A stretch of 64,000 nucleotides of DNA from NCBI GenBank assembly GCA_001643675.2, contig LSRY02000038.1, positions 752,001-816,000 of the forward strand, in the 5' to 3' direction. Positions within the stretch are counted from its first letter, which is position 1; each line of letters begins with the position of its first letter. This document shows, in pieces, positions 44,451 to 56,599 of the stretch. The DNA comes from Monocercomonoides exilis (Eukaryota; Preaxostyla; Oxymonadida; Polymastigidae). The translations under genes and the position numbers were made by a program. The notes beneath the pieces were generated by a model. The model was not told where the DNA came from. It saw only the letters and a list, made by a program, of their open reading frames with translations, and made no database searches.

Positions 44451-46652
44451 CATTGCTATCATGCAATTGGTTTTGAATGTTTGTTGTGAATAAAACGAAA
44501 GCCAACTCTTGAACATCTTTTGATGAAAAACACTTCACATGATGCACTGTTTTCACTTATTTTTTAAAAATTAGGCGCCAATCACTGCTTTATTGCAACT
44601 TTATACGAAAATGAAATTTTGATTTTTTTGTTGAAATCGCAAAAAAAAAATGATTAAGAGTTGATAAAGAAAGACAAAAGAAGTTTAGATTGTTCAATGG
44701 TTAATAACTCTTCATATTTTTATTAAAACTTTTCACTTTTTCTTTTTTTTTCAGAGAAAAATGAGGTTGATGGCAAAAGATTATAAACATGATTTATTTT
44801 TGCAAAGATATTTTGAATTTGATTTGATGTTTAATTAAATTGAATTTTTCAAGTTGGCGTTAGCTTAAATCAAAGCATTTTTGAATAAACAATCTGAAAA
44901 TGTGTATAATAAAATAAAAAACAGAAAGCAATTCTTCTCCATCAATAATTAAACTCAAAAATAATTATGCTTTCAAATTTTTCTTTCTTATGATAAAAAT
45001 TTAAACGTTAACATCTGCATCTTTTTCAAAAAAATCCAATTAATATAGGTGTTGAGTATACTATTAGCTGACGCATGCATGTGCTTGTGCAAATAAATGT
45101 TAAAGAAAAAATTATATATTGCAGAGAATTTCACAAAAATATATGGGTGATTATTTTTGATATCAAATTATTTCATTCGAAATTTTGATTAGAAAATTTC
45201 ATTTTAATATTAGCAAAAGAATAGTGAAAAATGAAAAAGTTTATCAAAGGCAATAACATCCTTATTTGTGTTTAACGTTTGTTAATGAAACAGATGCGAT
45301 GAATTCAGCATTTGAATTCAAAATCAATATTCAATGACAAACAACCTTTGAAAAATCAACACCACGAAAAAAATTATGATTTCAAAAACAATCACACAAC
45401 TTTTGGATATTATTGTGAGGAAGGAATGTTAATGAAGCATCTTTTTTATCTCCATCAATTGGGAAAAGCATATGAAAACAGAATGAATGAAAGAGAATGA
45501 GAAAGAAATGGAATTTGATTGAATATTTGTAGAATGGCATTTTGAGATGAAATGAATGAAACGAGTGTTATTCTGTGAGATGATGAGATTAAAGGAATGA
45601 AGAGAAAAGCGAAGGAATACAATGTGAAAGAAAAGAATGAAGAGATATGAAAAACTGAACAAAAAAGAGAAGAATGCGAAGATCAATTTATCCTGGTTGA
45701 CATGTTCTTTAATTCCCATTTTGAATTTGAGCATTGGGTCAGCTTCTTTTTCAGCCATGTTTGCTACTGTTGTAATTGGTTCTCACAAAACTGAACATTG
45801 AATTCTTCATTAAAGCTATCATCATCATTGCTGCTTAATCCTTTTCAAGAAATTTCATTTCATAGATGGGGAAAAATATTTTTCTTCAGGCATTTTTATA
45901 GAAAAATTGTGCGCTTTTCGTTGACTATTTGAGAACAAAAAACAAAATTAAAATGAGTTCATTTTTTGACATTCGTGAAATGTTACAAAACTTTACGCTT
46001 TGATTTCAACGAAGCCTGCTTCAGGATTTGAAAATCAAATTTATTTCAAAATCTGAGAAAGCGAAATAAAGTCATGAGTGAAACAATTTTTCAATGCCTT
46101 ATGCAATAAATTTTTGAAAGATCGTATTTTCACCCATATCGCCTTCATCTTCTGGAATTTCATTGAAAATACAGAGAGAAAGAGAAAAAGGCATACGTCT
46201 GAATCGTACCATCTTGTTAAAGCTACTAGAAACTCTGAAATTTGTTTATTATTGATTGTTATAATTTATGTTAACTGAAATCACTCTAAAAGAAGCAAAA
46301 AATTATGTTGAAAAACTATAAAAAAATTCAACTGATCAATGTACCACAATAAAAATCATTGTTGATCTGTTCCACAATAAAATGTTTTCTCTATTTTATA
46401 GGGAGTTTTTTAGCTTCAATGCTCTTTTTATGAGTTATTGCATGTTAAGAATGCATACTTAATTTTATTTTCATTTTAATTTATGATTTCTATTTTTTTG
46501 ATCTTCGGAAAAGAAGGCTGTTGCTTTTCGCAATCTTTATAACTGAAAAAATAGTAATCAAATGCAAGATGCAACAACCGTTTCAGTTATTGGACGAACT
46601 CATTTATTTCGTGTGCACATAATGGATCAAAAACAACAGAAACGAATGATTC
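44451..46652. other. AT-rich spacer
   Basis: No supported gene. On the minus strand a frame starting MAEKEADPMLKFKMGIKEHV at 45758 looks protein-like for about 28 residues before becoming low-complexity (F/S/I-rich). It could be a stray 5' exon, but no continuation was recognised. Confidence 0.45.
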
Positions 46653-47960
46653 GTGGGAATACAATTCTTTTTCATATGTTCAATTTTCATAAGTGTTCAG
46701 CCATCAATAACAGTTTCGGTTTCACAAAGTTCTGTTTATAATTGTGTTTTTCATAGTATTGAAGGAGGAGTTCATTGTTTAAATGTTAAGTCAGTTAAAA
46801 TTGTTAACAATGCCTTCAATTCATATCATGCACTTTTTTATTATAAAGGAGGAGGAGTGCATGCTTGCGAAATAATTTCATGTGCCCTTGTAAGTGGGTG
46901 CAGCTTCCAGATGTGCAAGGCTCGCTACGATGGGGGAGGTTTGAGATTTTACAATATCAGTGAACCTGGATCAGGGTGCGTCTATGAAGAAGATGGAGAA
47001 GGAGTGAGCTCGTGTGTGTTTGAGCGCAATTTCACTTCGTTTTCGCTTTCATCGACTTGGGGTGGAGGGTTGTATTGTTACAATATTCCAGTTGCATTCA
47101 AAGTGAGGAGCATTCAGATCATTTCATGTTCAGCACGACAAGAGGGATGAGGCTTGAGATTGTATCCATTTTGACAAACATCGCAAAACGAGATAATTTA
47201 TTGTAATTCTTTGTTCTTCCATGAATGCAAATGCTCTGCAGCCAATCCACGAGGACATGAAGTGATGTATTATGATTATTACAATGCCATTTCGACTTCA
47301 GACAATCCGTTCTATGAATGCTATTCCACAAATACAGATGACAGAAGAATGTGTTATGGATATAATTTGTCGAGTTCAGGGAGTTGGAAATTTCAGCACA
47401 CAGAAAAGAAGGATTGGCTGAAGGACAAGACGTTATATGTTTCTGTGAATGGGAATGATGAATATGAACTATGTGGGGCAAATGAATCAAATCCGTGCAA
47501 AACGGTGAAGAAGGGATTTGAGATGTGCGAAGTGCAAATTAGCTTGACAATCACACTGATGGAAGGAAATCATGTGAGCGAGACAACAACGATTGAGATT
47601 GGAGAAAAGAAGATTTCAGTCATTGGGAAAGGCAAAGATTAGAATTCGATTGGAACAGGAGAACTTTCATCAACTGGAGCGCTGTTCAGTGTGTCAACAG
47701 GTCATCTTGGAATGAGCCACTTGAAGGTTGACTGCAACTCAAATGCAAGTCCTTCTTCGCCGAGCGTGGTTGTGGTGTCTGATGGGAGTGGGTCACTCTC
47801 ATTGGAGGATGTTGTGATCACCACGAGTGTTTCTTCAGGAAATGTGATTCATTTTCAGTGTTTGTGATGCCGATGTCACGGCTGTTGATGGTCGGTGTGG
47901 AGACAAAAAAAGTCAACTGAATTGCATCTCCTCAACGATAGAGTTTGGCTCTTAAAGGGA
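46653..47960 (+). pseudogene. Fragment of a beta-helix surface protein gene
   Basis: Frames on the plus strand show the same repeat style as the protein at 33076-40881: YNCVFHSIEGGVHCLNVK, YYKGGGVHACEIISCALVSG, CKARYDGGGLRFYN, STWGGGLYCYN. They then reach the module boundary: TLYVSVNGNDEYELCGANES with NPCKTVKKGFE (the CG..PC motif). There is no ATG near the start, and stops occur after ARQEG (TGA), GKGKD (TAG) and near 47870. A further segment, GALFSVSTGHLGMSHLKVDC, follows the TAG in the same frame. It lacks a signal peptide, membrane segment and kinase-like tail, so it is an internal fragment of about one module. Confidence 0.72.
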
Positions 47961-50090
47961 ACTGTGCGCAAAACCTGATCCTGGAAAAGGATGTTTCTGA
48001 AACGAAAAGTGCTTTTTTTCTTTTAATTAATATTCTTCACTCATTTATTGAACTTTTTATTTCCATTTTTTTAAAAAAAGAATACTTTTAAAACGACAAA
48101 ATGTTAGAATTTATGTTTTCTTTAAAAAAGAATTTTCACAAATTCGTAACAAAATCCAAAACAAAAACAAAACAAAACATTTATGTGAAGAATTCATTAA
48201 ACATGGAGCAAACATCAAGTGAATGAAAGAAAAAACGAACAAAAATGTGCAAGCCCAGAATGGTTCTGAATTAAAAAAAAAAACCAACAATTTGAATGAG
48301 AAAAACCCGAGAATACAGAGATTGAAATCTTTCAAAACATTACAAAACAATTTTCTGTGAATTTCCGAAGACAGACCCATCCGCTCTGTTCATAGCACAA
48401 TTCTTATGCCCACTTTCCTTCTTCTTCCCTCTCTTCTTTCAACAAGATCCACACCCTCCATATGTTCTCCATCTCACTCTTCTTTCCTCTCCCTTCCAAT
48501 AAAAAAACTGCCCCTCGACCTCACTCAACAAACACATCTGCTCCATCAGCCATATGCCTATCCAGCATCCTTTTCTCCGCTTCATCCTCAACCCCCCAAC
48601 AACCTGCCACTCATCATCCTCTCTCTTTCTTCTGTCTGCTTTTCTCAACCTTTCTGTTCCGAAACACACAGCATCTATCGCCTCCTTCATCATTGCCTGC
48701 AACCTTGCAGTGAATAAAACCATCTTACCCTCAAACATTCCTCACCCTATTTCTTTTTCTCTCCTCAACATTTCCACTTTGCGATTCTTTTTCTTCTCTT
48801 TCTTCTCTTTCTTCTACTTTTCCAAACTTCATAAAAAACATCATCCCAATTATAAACCTCTTGCATGCTTGGCAAACTTTTATGAATATTCTGTGCCTTC
48901 TTCATCCCTTCCGTTTCACTGCTCCTTCTTCCACAACATTTCCGCAGCGCATTCAAGCCCCAATCCATTTATTTTCATTCTATTCATCTTCTATAATGTC
49001 CTCTTGAAAAAAGTCTTCCAACAACGTATTTCTTCTTCTTCTCCGTTGTTTCCACTGTTTTATTTGATTCATCTTCCTTTCTAAATTTTCCTCTTGTGCA
49101 TTCCTCTCATTCATGTTTTTCAAATCCTTTCCGAAAGCACTATCTTTTTAACACACATTCCAATCCTTCTTTCCTTTCCTCCTTTCTGAAACCGCGATTC
49201 GCCTTTTCCAACATTACCATTGCATTCATAAACAAAGAATTGTGGGTTTCATTTATAATCAAAACTTTTTTCAGGAGCCAAATGCAAAATAAATGTTTCT
49301 TTATTGAAACAACAAAAAAATTATTGATTTTTAAATAATCTTTAATATCAATAAAAATTTATAAATATACCATTAGACATGCATTCATCAACTTGTCTTT
49401 TGCATTTCCACTGTTTTACAAATGCATTATAACGCAAAAGTGGATATATCGAGTATTTTCTTATTCAGAAAGAATAATGAAAGATAAATGAATATATATG
49501 ATTCAACTTTCTAACTTTAACAATAGAAATTAAAGCTTTTCTTCAAATATTGCATTGAAAAATCGTTTGTAACTCCACAAAGTCATAAAATTGAATAATA
49601 AATATCTTGCTTTTTTAATGAAAATATTATGGGAAGTAGATCATAATGTTTTTTTAAAGTTTTTCAACATAATTATTTTGCTTCATTCCGAGTGATATCA
49701 GCTAACATGAATTATAATAATTAATACTAAATAAATTTTAAAATTTTAAGTGGCTTTAACGAAATGGTACAATTCAGACCTATGCCGAGAAAAAGCAGAG
49801 TTATCCACTGGTTTTAAAAGGAAATTACTGAACTGTTAAATGCCCAACGAAATATGAATCTATTTGAAGAATATGGGATGTGAATATTCGTTCAATGAAG
49901 ATTCTTGATGAAACAAATTGAAAACATAAAAATGCAATTTTTGATTTGGCTTTTCCTTTTTTTTGAAAAAGGAAATAAAAACAAAAATTCTTAGATTAAT
50001 TTTTATTTTTGAAATTTTGAAAAATGAATAAAAAAAAAAAAATAAAAAGATATGATTTTGGAGTTTCAAAATTAATTGAAAAAAATTTGG
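47961..50090. other. Spacer including CT-rich block
   Basis: A CT-rich block at 48400-48800 gives Ser/Pro/Leu-rich frames on the plus strand and Arg/Lys-rich frames on the minus strand (for example LFTARLQAMMKEAIDAVCF, 48738-48439). I could not decide whether any is real; no known domain is visible. The rest is AT-rich. Confidence 0.4.
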
Positions 50091-51541
50091 TTAAACAATC
50101 ATGGAATAATCAGAAATATCCAACAACAATTCACAACGGTAGTTTTCGTTGAGAGAATCAAACATTTTATGAGGACTTGTGATGGTATCTTCGTATCCCT
50201 CTTCTTCTATCTTTTCAAACACTTTCCTTTTCAACTCTTTTCTTTCCTCTTTTTCCATTTCATCTTTATTCTTTTCGATTTTCAATCGCTTTAAAATATT
50301 CATCAAAATTGACAAGTTTTGATAAACTTCATGTTCATTCAATGTGTGCCATTGAATCTTCTCTAAAACACATCAACCGCTTCGCCTCTCAGCAAGTCTT
50401 CAACTTTTGCATACCTGCGACAAGCAATTGTTTTTAATAAATCAATGAATGAACTGCAAATACTTCCGTGATAACTCTTTGCCGAGTGAAACACTTTCGC
50501 AACGCAACTGATAAGTCCAACAAATTCTTCGTTCCATGATCTGCATGAGCGAAAGAAATCAAAAAATAAATAGAGCCATCTCCTCATTATTATCACTTCT
50601 GCTTTTCCATTTTCTTCTTTTTTTCTTTTCCAATCCACATTTCTTGTAAGCACTTCCAGTTCTTTTGTTGACTCTCTTCCAAAATGCAGTTCATTCACAA
50701 TCACTTCATTCAAGCTTTTATCATTGTCCAATCTGTAAATCAAAAAACCCCAAGCAGATTGAAAGGCAAATTGTGTCAGATTTCTGTGTTCTTGATGGTA
50801 TTTCACAATTTCTGTCATTTCATTCAGTTACAGTTCTTACACAAAATACTAATGAAAAATGAGAAAAAAGCAAACACAATAAAAATGAAACAGAAATGCT
50901 CATACATTAAATACAGGAATGTTGCACAAAGCCATAAAAGCCATTTCCACATCCTTCTGAGCCTCCTCGTTTTCTTCTTTGTTCAGCACAGCTTTCAGAA
51001 GACAAGACTCACAAATCGATAACAATTCATACTGGAAGATGCAACTCAGAGAAAAATTGCATAGGCAAAGATCAACTAGAACTTTTTCATTCTTTTCATC
51101 TTTTTTCCTTTCTTTTTCTAATTTTCATAAATAATTATCTTCTCAAATCTTTTGTTAAGTGAAGAATATTCAAATTCTTCAATCCAAATTCTTTTCAACG
51201 CTTTGCAAAATCCAATATGCTTCAACAGCAAGATTGCATTTCCCCATGATAATGTCTTTTCTTCCATCATTTTGAGTATTTTTTCAAACATTTCTTCTGT
51301 AAAAACGGATTCATATTCTTCTTTATTCATTCCATCAATTATTTCATTCATTTCTTCGATTTTCACTTTCTGCTCGCTTTCTGGGCAATGCTCCAGTTCA
51401 GAAAACAATTCTTAAAAATTAATTAATGAGGGAAAGCGCTGAGCTCTTAAAAAAATATAAAATGAACAAACTTAAAAATTTATCTGCAAGTGATTGCTCC
51501 TGAACATCATCATTGGATTTATCTTCACTGCACATTTCCAT
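50091..51541 (-). pseudogene. Broken member of a Monocercomonoides-type multigene family
   Basis: ATG at 51541 (MEMCSEDKSNDD). A 61-nt intron (51411-51471) joins ADKFLK to LFSELEHCPESEQKVKIEEM. The sequence continues NKEEYESVFTEEMFEKILKM, LSWGNAILLLKHIGFCKALK and FEKIIIYE, then a one-base shift into KNEKVLVDLC, YELLSICESCLLKAVLNKEE and ALCNIPVFN. A second intron (GTATGAGC...TTCATTAG) leads to YFV-TAA-EL-TAA-LNEMTEIV, then KYHQEHRNLTQFAFQSAWGF, VIVNELHFGRESTKELEVLT, KVEDLLRGEAVDV, another one-base shift, and KVFEKIEEEGYEDTIT to DISDYSMIV. From memory of the family I recognise this helical, charged protein type in oxymonads; its function is unknown. Two nonsense codons and two frameshifts make it a pseudogene. 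Confidence 0.72.
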
Positions 51542-53132
51542 TCTGTCTATTATTAGCAAAGATCAATTAACCGCAAAATTTCAAAAGAAAAACAGAAAAA
51601 CAAACAGAAAAACAAACATTGTTATTGATTGACAAAATAAAGATAAAGTCCAAACTCAATTCCTTTTCTTGGATTAAATCAACGAAAAAAAAGAAATCAC
51701 AAAGAAGCTGCAATATTGGTCGTATTTAGCCAAATACGAAAGAATTTAATTTCTCTCTGATCGAACCAATAATAATTCATTTCATAAAAATGAATGGAAT
51801 TTCGATGAATTGTTGAACATTTTGAAAAATACCGCACATATTTGGTATTGCGCATCAAAATAATATTCGTTTTTATATTATTAGCCACATGAAGAAGAGG
51901 CAATTAATTATTTAAAGAACAAAACAAAAAAGTGACAAAAAAGCAACAATTTGCACATTAAACTGTGCATTTTAACGTTATTGCAAATTAAAATCTAAAC
52001 GTTAGAAGTTCTTTTTTGATGATTACCTTTGGAGTTATTTGAAAGCTTTGAATCATCGAAATGATTTTTTCTTTTATTTCAAGGTGTTGGCTGGTTTCTG
52101 TGGACATCTTAAATTTAATGTGGAGAGTTAAGTTATTTGTAATCGGGACACTTTTGTAATTAGTTCCTTTATTGAGTGGATTGTCATGTCGAAGGAAAAT
52201 TGATGGAGGGGAATCAAGCTTTCAACAATTTGCATTTTTTTGATGATTGGGCAAATGATAATTGAACGCATAAGAGAATTTATCAAGGCAACAAAGGACA
52301 GCATCGCTTATTGAGCATTGAAAGAGATTTTATTATTAAAGATTTTGAGGCTGAGCGAAGATGAAAGAATTCTGAAAGGAGAAGATTTATGCAATATACT
52401 GAACCAAGCACATACGGAACACTGAGTTCATTTCAACACATTTATCGTTTGAAGGTGATTTCCACTTAACGTGTATTTTTCCGAAAAGGCGCTTTCTGCG
52501 TTTTTTGGAAAATCATAATTTTAGACAATTTTGTTGATCGTTGTTGATTCGCGGATTTCGGGGTGGTTTTCAATACAAACCTTGAAACATTACGAGCGAT
52601 ACCGAAGCAAGTCCGACAAGACAGAACAGATAACAATAGAAATAGTTGATTAAATTAAGGTGTGTAATCCAATTTTTGTAACATTTATGCATTTTTTATT
52701 AAAATAAGAAAGAAAGAAAGAAATTATAAAAAAATTTAAATAACTAAAACTCTTTTTGCAACGTTAATTTCATATTTTCAATTTTTTTCTCTCTTTTGGT
52801 GTAACCTTGCTGTCCTTTTGACTTCAGTTAATAATAATAAATGGCTGGGAAGAAATGATGAAAGATAGGCTGCATCAGTCAAAGAGGTGAGAAGACGGTC
52901 ATATTTTTTAAAAAAGGTATTGTTTCATTTTGAAATGCAAATTTTTATTAATAATTTTTTTTTCTTTTAATGTTTTTATATACGTACTTATTTTGCAAAC
53001 TTGTTTAAAAACTTCATCCAAAACTGATTCTATCTGCAGATGATTGTCAATCCCATCTGAAGTGTCTGCTATCGCCTGTTGAGGCACTCACCATCGTCGT
53101 GTTTGTCGGCCTGTGTTTTTAACAGCATCTGA
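51542..53132. other. AT-rich spacer
   Basis: No supported gene. A GC-richer part (52240-52680) has no open frame of note. Confidence 0.5.
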
Positions 53133-54168
53133 ATGGAGAAAAGTGACATTAACAGAAAGGAGATGCTAATGCAGTCATCCGAGTCTTTTGATATGTGTGA
53201 AGGGGAAGAAGGGGAAGAAGGGGATGAGAAAGGAGAAGAGGGAGAAAAAGAAAATTACGATCATCTCCAACTGTTTTATCAGCCTTCTTCTTCTTCTTCT
53301 TCTTCTTCTTCTTCTTCTTCTTCTTCTTCTTGCTGTCACCTTTCCTCATTCCTCCTCTTCTCTCGCTTCACCTTCGACTGGTTGAATGGCATGGATGACG
53401 ATGACGATGACAATGATGATGATGATGAGGATGAGGATGAAGATGAGGATGAAGATTATCTTCCACCTATTCTGCCTTCTCCTCTTCTCATTCTCCACAA
53501 CATTTCCCTCTCTCTCCAAAGGCATTCTCACACTCTCCTCTTCGTTTCTGTTGGGTGTGACATATCAGAACTGCTCGCATCCATTCTGGGAGAGACAATC
53601 TGTTTGGAAGGGAAAGGTTGTTTAAGGGGAAAGGTGGCTTATGTGCCTCAGGTGTGTAAGTTAAAAAGAAAAAAAATATTTATTATTTTTTATTTTGAAT
53701 TGTTTTGTTTTCTTCTTCTTCACTGATTTATGATATATCCATCATTTCTTTTTCAAAATTAATTTTTTTCTTCTCATTCAAATATGCCTCACATATCTGT
53801 TCCTCCCTCTTTCCCATTCAGATTTGCTTCATCTTCAACTCCGCCATCAAATCCAACATCCTCTTCCACTTCTCCCTCTTCATTCAATCATGCTGTTTGG
53901 AACAAGATTTAAGCCATTCTTCCTGGCAGAGATGAAGCAGAAGTGGGCGAAAGAGGATACAACCTGTCTGAAGATGGAGGAATATGAGGACAGAACTCAC
54001 TCAGATTGTCTCTTCATCGGCAGAGGTGTTTGTGCTGGATGACATTTTTTGTGAGTGTTCAATGCGCAATGCTAAGCAGACACTGGTGATCAAATGCATC
54101 AACAAACAGCTGAAAAGGAAAAACTGTCTTGTTGGCGACACACCACACGAAATATCTGCCTTATTTTG
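53133..54168 (+). pseudogene. Broken ABC transporter segment (ABCC/MRP-type nucleotide-binding domain)
   Basis: From ATG 53133, an acidic start and poly-Ser, then Asp/Glu repeats, lead to LLILHNISLSLQRHSHTLLF and LLASILGETICLEGKGCLRG then KVAYVPQ. A GT..AG intron fits at 53652-53821 (donor GTGTGTAAG), after which ICFIFNSAIKSNILF continues the usual ABCC sequence after the Q-loop. A one-base shift then gives ILPGRDEAEVGERGYNLS, a damaged signature, GGQNSLRLSL, another shift, and AEVFVLDDIFC (Walker B). The Walker A loop, expected before LLASILGE, reads SVGCDISE and has lost its GK. No transmembrane domain is attached. This is the first nucleotide-binding domain of a broken multidrug-resistance-protein-like exporter. 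Confidence 0.72.
53288..53328. repeat. (TTC)n microsatellite
   Basis: A perfect trinucleotide run encoding poly-Ser in the ABC-transporter remnant. A GATGAC/GATGAG-type repeat encoding Asp/Glu follows at about 53396-53455. Confidence 0.85.
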
Positions 54169-54239
54169 ACTCAGCCATAGCGATGGAGGAAGAAGAGGGG
54201 ATCAGAAAGATAGGCAGGGCGGAGGAGTTTTAGAGGGTT

Positions 54240-54905
54240 GAGAAGGAGATGAGGGCGTTGGTGAGGGAGGAGAAGGAAGGAGGAGAAGAAGAAGAAAAGA
54301 AGAAAGAGAAGAAGAAAAGTTGAATGAGAAGGATGAGGGAAAGAAGAAGTTTATGTATCAATTCTATGTCTTATTAGTCTTTTAGATTCAAAAGAAGAAG
54401 AAGAAAGAGAAAGAGATGGAAAAGAAAGAGAAAAAAGAGAAGAAAGAGGAAAAATTGAAGAAGAAGAAGAAAAAGATGTGAAAGAGAAGTAAGAGAAGAA
54501 GAAGAAATTAATTTATTAGAAGAAGGAGAAGAAGAAGAATGACTTGAATTCTGTTTAATAATTTGACATTTACCAAAATTTTTTATTTCTTCTTCTCTTT
54601 CTCTTTCTTCTTCTTCTCCATCTTCTTCTTCAATTTCTGGCAAAGAAATAAATTCCTCTTTTTCTTCTTCTTCTCTTCTTTCTCTTTCTCTTCTTTCTCT
54701 TTCTCTTTCTTCTTCTTCTTCTTCTTCTCTTTCTCTTTCTTCTTCTTCTCCTTCTTCTCCTTCTTCTCCTTCTTCTTCCTTCTTTTCCTTTTCTCCTCAT
54801 CCTCCTTCTCCTCCTCCTCTTCATCACATGATTCTTTTAAAATCTTTTATTTCTTCTTCCTCTTCTTCTCATTCTCATTCTTCCCCCTTTCTCCTTCTCT
54901 CTTCT
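54240..54905. repeat. Purine-rich block followed by pyrimidine-rich block
   Basis: 54240-54540 is nearly all A/G (GAA/GAGAAG units) and 54590-54905 is nearly all T/C (TTC/TTCTCT units), with a short mixed stretch between. The two halves are complementary in composition and could pair as an imperfect hairpin. Frames here are low-complexity Lys/Glu or Ser/Phe and not credible as genes. Confidence 0.7.
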
Positions 54906-55997
54906 TTCAAACAATTTCTTTCCGATAAATAGGATGTTCTTCACTCCATCAGACTATTTTTTCATATCAGCAACCTTCTTTTCTACTGTTCTCTTCGGCT
55001 TCGCATGCAGCTCCATGTGATCCTTCATCACCATTGTAGTTTCCTTGTATTCATTTCATCTCGCTCAAGCACCCCAATAGAGTGACATTTCATTCTCTGG
55101 AGTATACGAAATTATCTGAACAATGATTCTTCACTTTTTTTGTTTAGAAAATAGAATTTCGACCCTTATATGTTATCACAGTTTCATGTTATAGAAAAAG
55201 AATCGCATCATATATTTTTGTGCAAAATTTAACTTTGAACAAAAGATTTTTACAATTATTAGTTACAATAACAGTCTTCAAACAACCATTTTATCATTTC
55301 ATAGAATTACCGCAACAATCAAATGTTATGACTGAAACAACGTTATCAAATATGAATAAAAAAATCAAAAACAAAACAAAACAAAAAAAAAAAATAAATA
55401 AATAAATGTTTGTAGTTTGAAACATTCAAAACACCATTTCCTTTTTAAAATAATAATCAAAAAGCCTTGTTTGAGCAATGCAACATTTTAAATAAAATTT
55501 ATCCAAATTATTGAACTTCAAAATTAGAAATCGAAGCAAGCATGATTCAAAAATGAAAAAAAGTGAAATCTTCAAGTCAGTGAAAGTCTCAAAATAAAAA
55601 ATAATAATTATTTGTTAAAAAATCATTTATTCACATTTATATTTTACAACTCGACTGATCTTTGTCAAACGACTGATCATTGTCCTTCGACTGATCTCGA
55701 CAAAGATCTGTCGATAACCCATTATTATAAATAGAATTTCTGAAAAAATAAGGTAAATTATTGATTTATCATTTCCATATTAAATTATGAATCTTTATAG
55801 ATAAAAAATAAAAAATAAAAAATAAAATTTTGTTTCGTTTTTCATTAACAAAAAATAAAAATAAAATTTAAAAAATTTTTAAATAATAAAAATAATTAAA
55901 CTCGACAAAATTGTCGGTCGAGTTGTCGAGTTGTTTAAAAAATGTCTGTCGGTCGCAGAGGCTTATTAATAACCCAAGATATTTCACAAGAGACACG

Positions 55998-56030
<33 letters not shown>

Positions 56031-56048
56031 AAAGGAAAAAACCTAAAA
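54906..56048. other. AT-rich spacer with CGACTGATC-type repeats
   Basis: No gene seen. Three copies of CGACTGATC lie at 55652-55692, with GATCTTTGTC opposing GACAAAGATC, and TCGAC-rich palindromes at 55900-55950. A run of about 27 A lies near 56000. Confidence 0.5.
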
Positions 56049-56287
56049 GTCTAAATTTTTTGAAAAGTTCCTTTTGTTTAATTTTCTAATAAAATAAAAA
56101 TTTCTTATTTTTATCAATTTTCTGTTACGACTCACGTAACTTAACAAAAAAAGAAATAATATCATTGTCAAGATTTTGATTGCATGACAGCGAAATTTGG
56201 TGAGAGGGAACAGAAATTTAATTGAAGAAAGAAATTTTTGTTTTATTAGAAAATTAAACAAAAGGAACTTTTCAAAAAAATTTAGAC
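56049..56287. repeat. MITE, copy 2 (239 bp)
   Basis: Inverted repeats of about 60 bp begin GTCTAAATTTTTT and continue GAAAAGTTCCTTTTGTTTAA at each end. Length, terminal repeats and interior match the element at 31538-31777, in opposite orientation, with moderate divergence. There is no coding capacity. Confidence 0.8.
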
Positions 56288-56599
56288 AAATGTTATTTCA
56301 TAATGTCTTGGAAAAAAATAATTTTTTTAAATTATTTATTTAGTAATATTAATTCAAATGTATTTTTAATTGTTCAATAATTTTTCTTTTTGATTTTTTA
56401 ATTTTTTTTTATAATAGGGTTTTAACTATATCTTGACCCTTTTTCTTCATTCTGACCCAAAAAAGTGAAGCGTTAACGGTTCAAAAAACAACACAATTTA
56501 AAGAAAACAAAATCGAAATGAATTCCTCTAATAACTTTCCTTTTTCCTTCAGCTCGATAATATGTATTATCTTTCTTTTCTTCATCAGAATCGTCGTTT

